NCBI GenBank assembly: GCA_002104945.1
Contig: MCFH01000001.1
Span: forward strand, 1,136,001-1,200,000
Reading direction: 5' to 3'
Length of the DNA: 64,000 bases
From: Piromyces finnis
Lineage: Eukaryota; Neocallimastigomycota; Neocallimastigomycetes; Neocallimastigales; Neocallimastigaceae
This document shows positions 35,113 to 45,000 of this stretch, in pieces; position 1 is the stretch's first letter, and the number at the start of each line of letters is the position of its first letter. Position numbers and translations under genes: made by a program. The notes below the pieces were generated by a model, which did no database searches, was not told the origin of the DNA, and was given only the letters and a program-made list of their open reading frames with translations.

Positions 35113-38100
35113 CTAGGAAGAGAATACACATCTTTTATTTATTTACTTACTTAATTAGTGATATTACATAATATTAGGTGATAATACATATTGATAATGA
35201 TATAATAAATAATAAATAAAAATAAAAATAATAAAATATATATAAATAAAAATATAAATATAAAAAAATATAAAATAATTATTTAAGTTGCATAAAAGTT
35301 CAATGAACTCTGCAATTTGTACTGTGTGGGATTGGTCCCTACCTAATAAATTAAATGAAATAAAAAAAAGAAGTAACATCAGGTATGATAGTGTGGTGTC
35401 CACTAAACTCTCCCATGAGTTCATAATGTTTTCATTCGAATTTGAGGAAATACTAACATTGAACCCTGTGTACGGAACATTGGAAATGTTCCTTTGCCAT
35501 ATCGGTACGACGTCGGCTCTTGATTACGTTAGGTGTCTTACTAAACCTATCAAAAAGTAGCTTCATAGAGCTACTAATGATAGGGATTGTTTTAGTAAGA
35601 AAAGCCGCGAGACCCTCTACATATGGAACATGAGACCCCGATGAACTGTAAAGCTGTTCATTCAAATGTCTTTGTTCCGCCTTATCGATTTGTAGCTCAT
35701 CATAAGCTAAAGTTCCACCAAGAAGGAACGTAAAAATATAGTTATAAATTATTTTTCTTACTTCCGTTTCGGGGAGTAAGTATGTGATGAATTGATTCTT
35801 ATATTTATTGTAAAAAAGGGTAAAAAGATCGTCAAGAAAGCTAAGTGAAGAAGCTCTGTATTCAGAGAATGCAGAACATTCTAATATCCAATGGTAAAAA
35901 GATTGTTCGTCATATCCGCAACATGGACAGACACGAGGGCAGTCAGGAGTAACTCTATTACTGGCAATAGCAATTCGGGTAGTATTTTCATAACCGCATC
36001 GAATACGAATAATCCAGGTAATTCCTAAATTTAAGTGAGGTTTGTTGAGACCGATATGCATTAGGCGATTTGAATTAAGGAATTTGTTGTTAGTATATCT
36101 GAGGGCTTTACATCCATTATTTAGGCTACTATTATTCCAATAATATTCTCTAATATCTTTAGTACTTTTAATATTTATTTTCATAAGCTTCTTATGTAGT
36201 GAACAAGATTCTTTGGCCCAAGAGTAATGAGACATGGGAGGAATAGATCGGACGAGATCTTTAATTATACAATTTGATTTTCTCCATTTAACAAAGCATT
36301 TCACTTGTTGCGCAGCACAAATACCTGAAAGGGTAGGGATCTTCATATCTCTTGTAAGAGCATACAGACTAATAAATGAATTTCGTTCAAAAACAAAATC
36401 TTTGTTATTAAAACTTTTATTGTGAAAGCTATTGACACTCCATAAAACAGCAGTATTGATAAGAGATTGGACTCTTCTAGTTCTATTTTTGTTGGAACCA
36501 AGCAAAGGAGCATAATAAGAGACTTTGCTTAAAATATAAGAATGAATTACTATGTTTTTTAAGCCAATAGGAACACAATTGTTGGTGAGGAAGTTCTTAA
36601 AAGAGAATAAAGAATTCTGAACTTTTTTGTACATATTAGACAGAATAGGAGTCAAAGAAAGATCTTCGTCGAATGGGATTCCAAGATAAGTATAGCAAGA
36701 AACCTTTGGAATCGAGTACATACCGATGTAAAATGTTGGGTCGACATAACTAGGGGATCTATTAAAGTTGATAGGTTTAACAACAATAGTTGCACATTTA
36801 TTTATTCCAAAAGACATTTCATTTAAATTAGCCCAATCAAGGACTAGATTGAGCATCTTTTGAAGGTTCTTCTTACTAGGAGCAATCAAAACAATGTCAT
36901 CAGCGAAAAGGCCACCACAACAACGTTTATTACCTAAGCTAACTCCAAGCCTTTCACATTTATTTAAAATATCATTGATAAAGAGGTTAAACAGTATAGG
37001 AGAAAGAGGACATCCTTGTCTTACACCACGGTTTATAGGGAATTCATTGGAAAGCATATCCAAGAAACGTGCACGAGCTTTAGAGGTAGAGTAGAGATTA
37101 TTGAGAAAATCAAAACATTTACCACGTATACCTAATTTATATAACTTTGTAAGGATATTAAAAATAGGAACTGAGTCGTATGCTTTTTTAAGGTCTAGAA
37201 AGGCGACATAAGTGGCTTTTCCTTTAAATTTCCTTCTTTGACAGATTTCTCTAATGGAAATAAATAAGCTAATACATTCTTCTTTATTGCGAAAACCAAA
37301 TTGCTCAGGTCTTATAAAATTATGAGAAAGAGCATACTTTGAAATTCTATTAGTTACAATTTTTGAAATAATTTTAAGACCTACATTGATGAGAGAAATA
37401 CCACGATAATTATTACAGTCTGAAAGATCGCCTTTCTTTGGAATAGAAACAATGGAAGCAGAGTTCCATTTCAAAGGAAAGGAACCATTCCAGATTTTAT
37501 TAAAAATTAATTTAAGACAATTTCCAGCAGACTTATGTTCTTTCTCCAGTTCTTCGTTACAAAAGAAAGCTTTGAAAAATTCAATTGGGATACCATCGGG
37601 ACCTGGAGCCTTGTTATTCTTCATTGACAGAACAACATTTCTAATTTCCTCAATAGAAATGGGACCATTTATATCCCATGCTATTTGATTGATATGGTTG
37701 AATTGGAAGGCACTTTCCCAGTAACCACGATTTAAGCTGTAATTTGTAACATCAGATGCAAGATTTTCATAATGTTCAGCCCAACGTTTTAATTGTTCTT
37801 GAGGAGTAAATAAATCCTTGCCATTCTTGTCCTTAATAGTTGAAACATGGGAGGACGAATAACTTGGTTTGGCAAGTTTTTTAAGGCCTTTCCAACCTTG
37901 TCTAAAGCTTTTATCAATAAAATGTTTACCGATAGAAACAATATTAGCTTTATAGAGATTGGATCTGAATTTGCTCTTAACCTTTTTGATGGTATTACAT
38001 AGATTTTGGTATATGGAGAACTGGTTAAGATAATTTTCCATGTCAGCGCAATCTGAAAGGGGCTTAATATTTTTGTAAGCCAGGTGTTTTTCATGTGATA

Positions 38101-39114
38101 AGTTTTTGATGTATTGAGGGCAATGGAATGCTGGACCTTTTAAATCTGCAGGCACAATGGCTTTTATTTCTTTACCTATAGTTTTGGAAGTATCTAAAAA
38201 TCTTGAAACCATATCGTCAGCCGAAAGGCTATCACAATTAGCTTCAAGCTCGGAAGCTAGAACAGCAAAGCGATTACTAGTAAGAATGTCAGAACACTTT
38301 GTGTTACAGATATGACTTGACCACTTAAAGGTCTTCTTAGGCTTTTTGAAACCATCCGAAGAGTCTTTTTTACAAGACACAAGGATCGGTTTGTGATCAG
38401 AAACATCGTGGAAAACTTCACAAACTGAAGATTTGTTTATGTGTTCTGTCATAGCTTTGTTGTATATAATATGATCAATGCATGAAGATTTAGATCCTTT
38501 TTCCCAGGTAAAATTATTACCAGTTAACTCAGCCATAGTCCAATCCGGGAAGTGTTGTGATATATAAGATTTGATTTTAATAGCTGACATATTAAAGTCT
38601 CCTACAAGGATAGCTGGGTGGTTGAATTTGTTATGCGTTGTTAACCACTTATCAAGTTCATCAAAGGCAATTAATCTAGCATCCGGCCATCTAGTTTGCG
38701 GGAAGTAAATATTACCAATGGTACATCTCTGGTTCCAAAATGACAATATTGTAACTGAAATGATGTACTTATATAGAAGAGGTTCAGGAGTAAAGGAACA
38801 AGAATTATGAACACCAATGTAAAGTCCTCTCATACCTGGAACTTTAGGATTAGCACGTCTGTGTACTGGTTTATAGTTCGGTAGGCATGGGGAGGAAATT
38901 GCATTACCACAGAGGAATTGGCTGTTACCTACTTCTTGAAGACAGACACATACAGGTTTGAAAACAGAGATGAAGTATAAAACACCGTCCTTTTTCTCCG
39001 GGTTCCAACCATTGATGTTCCAACAAGTACATAAGTTGAAAAAGGAAGCATTAGAGCTTAGATGACTAAAATAGAAATCGTCAGAGAGTGGACCAGTAGT
39101 AGATTTGATAGATC
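35064..39114 (-). mobile_element. LINE family B element (second non-LTR lineage), 5'-truncated
   Basis: On the plus strand: poly-T 35064-35109, a 3' UTR unrelated to family A (35110-35452), then an ORF to the 5' end at 39114. It is flanked by the 13-bp duplication TCTGATTTTCTAT and inserted into a family A fragment. Compared with family A it lacks the N-terminal region of about 200 residues and keeps only about 30 residues before the endonuclease, so it is probably 5'-truncated. Confidence 0.92.
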
Positions 39115-39178
39115 TCTGATTTTCTATTGATTCAGGACGAATCACCATCGTTGAACATTTCTGGATACCAAATTCCAT
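35453..39178 (-). CDS. LINE family B endonuclease-reverse transcriptase (chimeric open frame)
   Basis: A 1241-codon frame. The first 21 codons (MEFGIQKCSTMVIRPESIEN and Q) are family A host sequence; the element's own part begins at RSIKSTTGP. An apurinic-type endonuclease follows: CWNINGW, CLQEVGN, GMRGLYIGVHNSC, LVGDFNMS and the catalytic SDHKP. Next comes a reverse transcriptase: NNKAPGPDGIPIEFF, IPKKGDLSDCNNYRGISL, FLDLKKAYDSV (motif A Asp), GVRQGCPLSPILFN and GLFADDIVLIAP (motif C). A C-terminal knuckle, CPCCGYDEQSFYHWILEC, has the C-x2-C-x6-H-x4-C spacing. Such proteins nick target DNA and copy the element RNA in place. The family A half that supplies the Met joins in frame by chance of insertion, so translation from that Met is not shown. 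The catalytic motifs look intact. Confidence 0.88.
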   Translation of the reverse strand: MEFGIQKCSTMVIRPESIENQRSIKSTTGPLSDDFYFSHLSSNASFFNLCTCWNINGWNPEKKDGVLYFISVFKPVCVCLQEVGNSQFLCGNAISSPCLPNYKPVHRRANPKVPGMRGLYIGVHNSCSFTPEPLLYKYIISVTILSFWNQRCTIGNIYFPQTRWPDARLIAFDELDKWLTTHNKFNHPAILVGDFNMSAIKIKSYISQHFPDWTMAELTGNNFTWEKGSKSSCIDHIIYNKAMTEHINKSSVCEVFHDVSDHKPILVSCKKDSSDGFKKPKKTFKWSSHICNTKCSDILTSNRFAVLASELEANCDSLSADDMVSRFLDTSKTIGKEIKAIVPADLKGPAFHCPQYIKNLSHEKHLAYKNIKPLSDCADMENYLNQFSIYQNLCNTIKKVKSKFRSNLYKANIVSIGKHFIDKSFRQGWKGLKKLAKPSYSSSHVSTIKDKNGKDLFTPQEQLKRWAEHYENLASDVTNYSLNRGYWESAFQFNHINQIAWDINGPISIEEIRNVVLSMKNNKAPGPDGIPIEFFKAFFCNEELEKEHKSAGNCLKLIFNKIWNGSFPLKWNSASIVSIPKKGDLSDCNNYRGISLINVGLKIISKIVTNRISKYALSHNFIRPEQFGFRNKEECISLFISIREICQRRKFKGKATYVAFLDLKKAYDSVPIFNILTKLYKLGIRGKCFDFLNNLYSTSKARARFLDMLSNEFPINRGVRQGCPLSPILFNLFINDILNKCERLGVSLGNKRCCGGLFADDIVLIAPSKKNLQKMLNLVLDWANLNEMSFGINKCATIVVKPINFNRSPSYVDPTFYIGMYSIPKVSCYTYLGIPFDEDLSLTPILSNMYKKVQNSLFSFKNFLTNNCVPIGLKNIVIHSYILSKVSYYAPLLGSNKNRTRRVQSLINTAVLWSVNSFHNKSFNNKDFVFERNSFISLYALTRDMKIPTLSGICAAQQVKCFVKWRKSNCIIKDLVRSIPPMSHYSWAKESCSLHKKLMKINIKSTKDIREYYWNNSSLNNGCKALRYTNNKFLNSNRLMHIGLNKPHLNLGITWIIRIRCGYENTTRIAIASNRVTPDCPRVCPCCGYDEQSFYHWILECSAFSEYRASSLSFLDDLFTLFYNKYKNQFITYLLPETEVRKIIYNYIFTFLLGGTLAYDELQIDKAEQRHLNEQLYSSSGSHVPYVEGLAAFLTKTIPIISSSMKLLFDRFSKTPNVIKSRRRTDMAKEHFQCSVHRVQC

Positions 39179-39180
39179 TT

Positions 39181-39182
<2 letters not shown>
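39115..39182 (-). pseudogene. LINE family A host fragment between two insertions
   Basis: A 68-bp piece of family A ORF (encoding EMEFGIQKCSTMVIRPESIENQ) lying between the family B element and the poly-T of the next family A copy. With 35029-35063 it reconstitutes an uninterrupted stretch of the older copy. Its first 13 bases are the right target-site duplication of the family B insertion. Confidence 0.88.
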
Positions 39183-39229
<47 letters not shown>

Positions 39230-40731
39230 GGCATCAAATATTTTAAACTTTATTATTAATTTAATTAAAATTATAATACATGAAATATAAAAATTAAAAT
39301 AAAATAAAAATAAAAAAAATATGTTTAAATAAACACAAATGAATAAAAATTGGGTATAATGTATTCTAGTAATTTTAATTAAAGTAAGAAAGCCACTATC
39401 ATACTAAAGTATAATAATTGTATTTGACTTCCAATGGGACACCGAGCCAAAGATCAAAATTTTATCATGGGACAAAATTATGATCTCCATTGGTTGCGCT
39501 GGCCCTCCTGGCCTGTCTTACTGTTTCTTCAGCATTGACGCTCTTGGATGTTGCTTCAAACCTTTTGAACATTGACCATTGCTGGCCAATAGCAAAAGGC
39601 ATGATTTTGGTTAGAAGTTCCGCGGTTACCGTCAAGAATGGTGTTCCTTCGTTAGTACCAGATTGAATCTGACGCTTACAAATTTCTTTCCATTCCCTTG
39701 AATTGTAATTAATATTGTTAAAACTTCTTCCCCCAAGAAGGAATTTAAATATTTTACTGCACACACTAGAATAATCATACACATTAATATTCACCGGATT
39801 ATTAGAACTATTACTATCATTAACTAAATTACTATCTAAATTAGAATTATTATCTTCACTATTGCTATCATTACTAATATTATTATTTCTATTATTACTA
39901 TTGTTACTATTACTATTGTTATTATTAATATTATTACTATTACTATTACTGTTATTGTTATCTCTGTTGATATTAACATTTTCATTATTATTGATAGGAC
40001 TATTGGAATTACGTTGACTGAAAAAATTTAATAGATGGACTATAGAATCATAATGTTTAATAAGGATATCTCTAAATGTTGGACAATCTAATAACCAATG
40101 TTTAATACTTTGATCTCCACACTTGCAACATGGACAGTAGTTAGGACAAACTGGATCAACAAATTTAGCAGCTTTGGCAACTCTAGCATACAACTTGTAT
40201 CCGCTTCTTGCTTTCAATAGCCAGTAGAAGCCATAGGCAAACTCTGGGTACTCATAACATAATTTAATGAAATCTTTAGTTTCAATAAATTTATTATCAT
40301 CATAATATTGCGCTTTGATTGAATTCCCTTTGAGATCTTTCCAATAAAAGTTTTTAACTGCTTTAACATCTCCATGTTTCTTTAGTTTTTTATCAAGTGT
40401 CCTACTTGATTTGCACCACGTGTATTTTCTAAATTTAGGAATGTAATTGACAAGGTGTGAGATAATACAATTTGAGTTTTTCCATTTGTTAAAACATCTA
40501 ACCTGAGCTAACGCACATTTGGCTGACAATGGAGGAATATTCAAATCTTTTGAAATAGAGTATAAAGATATAAACGATACAGCTTTATGAACTCCGGCAA
40601 CCCATCGTATTCCTTTGTTAACATGCTTCTGAGCAATCCTAGACCTAGCTTTGTTGGATCCAAGTAATGGTGCAAAGTATGAAACTCTGCTAATCACTTG
40701 TGAGTTAAGTACTAGCTTTTTGAAAGGAATA
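39183..40731 (-). mobile_element. LINE family A copy, 5'-truncated
   Basis: Poly-T 39183-39226, the family A 3' UTR (39227-39464), then the ORF from the stop (39465) up to codons for the KKLVLNSQVISRVSYFAPLL region. It keeps the complete C-terminal region, including the knuckle and the GDHNFVP end. No in-frame ATG precedes the remaining 410 codons. The left flank ends CCATTTCAT; the right flank resumes at ATCTTTTTT, about 32 bp further along the host ORF, so the insertion apparently removed target bases instead of duplicating them. Confidence 0.9.
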
Positions 40732-40789
40732 ATCTTTTTTAAGCATCCTCTTGTTGGAGCACAAAAAGGCCAAATATGTCTCTTTATTA
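40732..40789 (-). pseudogene. Rearranged LINE family A host pieces
   Basis: Two short blocks of family A ORF: one encodes the CAPTRGCLKK region, the other the ETYLAFL region. They are joined through an AAA microhomology and lack the roughly 310 bp between them. They form the 5' end of the oldest copy and abut unique DNA. Confidence 0.8.
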
Positions 40790-40799
40790 AACAAACTAT

Positions 40800-40802
<3 letters not shown>
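40790..40802. repeat. Target-site duplication (left) of the host LINE copy
   Basis: AACAAACTATAAT sits before the poly-T at 40803 and recurs exactly at 53266-53278, some 12.5 kb away. It shows that 40803-53265 arose as one insertion that later received two others. Confidence 0.93.
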
Positions 40803-40832
<30 letters not shown>

Positions 40833-41068
40833 GGCATCAAATATTTTAAACTTTATTATTAATTTAATTAAAATTATAATACATGTAATAAAAAATTAAA
40901 AATAAAAATAAAAATAAAAAAAATATGTTTAAATAAACACAAATGAATAAAAATTGGGTATAATGTATTCTAGTAATTTTAATTAAAGTAAGAAAGCCAC
41001 TATCATACTAAAGTATAATAATTGTATTTGACTTCCAATGGGACACCGAGCCAAAGATCAAAATTTTG

Positions 41069-41754
41069 TCATGGAACAAAATTATGATCTCCATTGGTTG
41101 CGCTGGCCCTCCTGGCCTGTCTTACTGTTTCTTCAGCATTGACGCTCTTGGATGTTGCTTCAAACCTTTTGAACATTGACCATTGCTGGCCAATAGCAAA
41201 AGGCATGATTTTGGTTAGAAGTTCCGCGGTTACCGTCAAGAATGGTGTTCCTTCATTAGTACCAGATTGAATCTGACGCTTACAAAGTTCTTTCCATTCC
41301 CTTGAATTGTAATTGATATTGTTAAAACTTCTTCCCCCAAGAAGGAATTTAAATATTTTACTGCACACACTAGAATAATCATACACATTAATATTCACCG
41401 GATTATTAGAACTATTACTATCATTAACTAAATTACTATCTAAATTAGAATTATTATCTTCACTATTGCTATCATTACTAATATTATTATTTCTATTACT
41501 ACTATTGTTATTATTACTATTTCTATTACTACTATTGTTATTATTACTATTGTTACTATTACTATTAATGTTATTACTATCTCTACTGATATTATCAATT
41601 TCATTATTATTGATAGGACTATTGGAATTACGTTGACTGAAAAAATTTAATAGCTGGACTATGGAATCATAATGTTTAATACGGATATCTCTAAATGTTG
41701 GACAATCTAATAACCAATGTTTAATACTTTGATCTCCACACTTGCAACATGGAC

Positions 41755-41756
<2 letters not shown>
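41069..41756 (-). pseudogene. C-terminal ORF segment of the interrupted LINE copy
   Basis: Encodes the knuckle region (CPCCKCGDQSIKHWLLDC) through the C terminus GDHNFVP, split at the codons for CPCC by the full-length insertion. A Met-Lys-rich open frame that seems to precede it is a reading of the inserted poly-A/T tail. The remainder of the coding piece lies at 47464-47569 and 53121-53265. Confidence 0.9.
41742..41756. repeat. Target-site duplication (left), 15 bp
   Basis: TTGCAACATGGACAG lies directly before the poly-T of the full-length copy and is repeated exactly at 47464-47478. Confidence 0.95.
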
Positions 41757-41813
<57 letters not shown>

Positions 41814-42049
41814 GGCATCAAATATTTTAAACTTTATTATTAATTTAATTAAAATTATAATACATGTAATATAAAAATTAAAATAAAATAAAAATAAAAA
41901 AAAATATGTTTAAATAAACACAAATGAATAAAAATTGGGTATAATGTATTCTAGTAATTTTAATTAAAGTAAGAAAGCCACTATCATACTAAAGTATAAT
42001 AATTGTATTTGACTTCCAATGGGACACCGAGCCAAAGATCAAAATTTTG

Positions 42050-45000
42050 TCATGGAACAAAATTATGATCTCCATTGGTTGCGCTGGCCCTCCTGGCCTG
42101 TCTTACTGTTTCTTCAGCATTGACGCTCTTGGATGTTGCTTCAAACCTTTTGAACATTGTCCATTGCTGGCCAATAGCAAAAGGCATGATTTTGGTTAGA
42201 AGTTCCGCGGTTACCGTCAAGAATGGTGTTCCTTCATTAGTACCAGATTGAATCTGACGCTTACAAAGTTCTTTCCATTCCCTTGAATTGTAATTAATAT
42301 TGTTAAAACTTCTTCCCCCAAGAAGGAATTTAAATATTTTACTGCACACACTAGAATAATCATACACATTAATATTCACCGGATTATTAGAACTATTACT
42401 ATCATTAACTAAATTACTATCTAAATTAGAATTATTATCTTCACTATTGCTATCATTACTAATATTATTATTTCTATTATTGTTATTATTACTATTGTTA
42501 CTATTACTATTGTTACTATTACTATTGTTATTACTACTATTGTTACTATTACTATTAATGTTATTACTATCTCTACTGATATTATCAATTTCATTATTAT
42601 TGATAGGACTATTGGAATTACGTTGACTGAAAAAATTTAATAGCTGGACTATGGAATCATAATGTTTAATAAGGATATCTCTAAATGTTGGACAATCTAA
42701 TAACCAATGTTTAATACTTTGATCTCCACACTTGCAACATGGACAGTAGTTAGGACAAACTGGATCAACAAATTTGGCAGCTTTGGCAACTCTAGCATCC
42801 AACTTGTATCCGCTTCTTGCTTTCAATAGCCAGTAGAAGCCATAGGCAAACTCTGGGTACTCATAACATAATTTAATAAAATCTTTAGTTTCAATAAATT
42901 TATTATCATCATAATATTGCGCTTTGATTGAATTCCCTTTGAGATCTTTCCAATAAAAGTTTTTAACTGCTTTAACATCTCCATGTTTCTTTAGTTTTTT
43001 ATCAAGTGTCCTACTTGATTTGCACCACGTGTATTTTCTAAATTTAGGAATGTAATTGACAAGGTGTGAGATAATACAATTTGAGTTTTTCCATTTGTTA
43101 AAACATCTAACCTGAGCTAACGCACATTTGGCTGACAATGGAGGAATATTCAAATCTTTTGAGATAGAGTATAAAGATATAAACGATACAGCTTTATGAA
43201 CTCCGGCAACCCATCGTATTCCTTTGTTAACATGCTTCTGAGCAATCCTAGACCTAGCTTTGTTGGATCCAAGTAATGGTGCAAAGTATGAAACTCTGCT
43301 AATCACTTGTGAGTTAAGTACTAGTTTTTTGAAAGGAATAGGAATATTAGGATTTCTTAAGAATTTACTGACTGAGAAAAGTCCTTTCAAAACCTTGTTA
43401 TTAAGAGCTTTAATTACTGGTTTAAGGGACAGATTCTTATCAAATGGAACACCAAGATAAGTATAGCAATCAGTAGTTGGAATGGGTTGTCCTGCTAAGT
43501 AAAATGTTGGATCTCTCTTGTTCTGATTTTCTATTGATTCAGGACGAATCACCATCGTTGAACATTTCTGGATACCAAATTCCATTTCATTATACAGTGC
43601 CCATTCATTAACTCTTCTAAGCATCTTTTTTAAGCATCCTCTTGTTGGAGCACAAATAACTATATCATCTGCAAAAAGTCCACCACAGCATCGAGTGTCA
43701 CCTAAACTGACTCCTAGATCTTCGCACTCTCTAAATATATCATTAATAAAGAGATTAAAGAGAATAGGAGAAAGAGGGCATCCTTGACGGACTCCTTTCT
43801 TCACATCAAAAGATTTCGAGAATTGTCCATCTAATTTGACATTAGCCTTAGATGTTAAATATAAATTTTTGATAAATTGTAAACTCTTACCTCGGATTCC
43901 TAAACAATCTAATTTATGGAGAATATTACCGATTGGGACTGAATCGTATGCTTTCCTGAGATCTAAAAAGGCCAAATATGTCTCTTTATTATCTAATTGA
44001 CGTCTACGGCATATTTCTTGGATTGAAATGAAAAGACTAATACTTTCTTCCTTTTTTCGAAAACCAAATTGTTCAGGTCTAATGAAATTATTCTTTAGAC
44101 CATATTCTGAGATTCTAGTGGTGACAATTTTGGAGATCAACTTAATACCATTATTGATAAGTGATATACCTCGATAGTTATCACAATCTGTCAAATCTCC
44201 CTTCTCAGGAATAGAAACAATACTGGATTCATTCCATGAGTTGGGGAAATCTCCATCCCAAATACGGTTAAATAATTTAAGAATAAAATTTAAACCATGA
44301 GCATCATTATCTGAAGTAGTATTACCAGAAGAATTATTATCTGTAGCATTATTAGAATCATTACTTGATGGAATTAATGCTTTGTAAAATTCAATTGGAA
44401 TACCATCCGGACCTGATGCTTTATAATTTGGAGTAGAGAGGATAGCTGACTTGACTTCATCAATACTAATATCTTGGTTGATATCCCACTCATCAAGCAT
44501 AGGAAGTGAAAAACGTTTATTCATTGGTTCTTCATACCAATGCTCCAAATCAAGACTTACACCACTTGGATCTGATGCAAGATTTTCGAAATGATCATGC
44601 CACACATCTAGTTGTTCTACCGTAGCAACAACTAATTCTCCATTTTTATTTTTAATTGGTTGAGCAATAAAGAAAGAATCTTTTCCAATTTTTGCAGTTT
44701 TCTTGATCCATTTCCAGGCCTTCTTAGGATTATGACTCTTCATATACTCACATCCTGTTTTAATCCAATGAAGATATTCTTGTTTCCTAAATTCATTACA
44801 TCTTTTGTGGATGTAATCAATGAGCTTACGGTAGATTTTAATTCTTTTAATAAATTCATCTATATCATAAATTCTTTCTTTTTTAAATCTCTTATACAAC
44901 TTCATTTTGATTTTTTGAAGATTAAAAATTTGTTGTGAAATATGAAATGAAGACTTTATAACATTATTTGCTGAGGTAATACTGAGCTCGTCTGCAATTG

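Noticed and set aside
40651-40899. Plus-strand frame ending in poly-Phe
   Set aside because: Runs antisense through LINE ORF pieces into a poly-T tail.
43260-43460. 66-codon plus-strand frame repeated at 34575, 43260 and 49040
   Set aside because: It recurs only because the LINE copies are nearly identical; it is antisense to the RT ORF and has no independent support.
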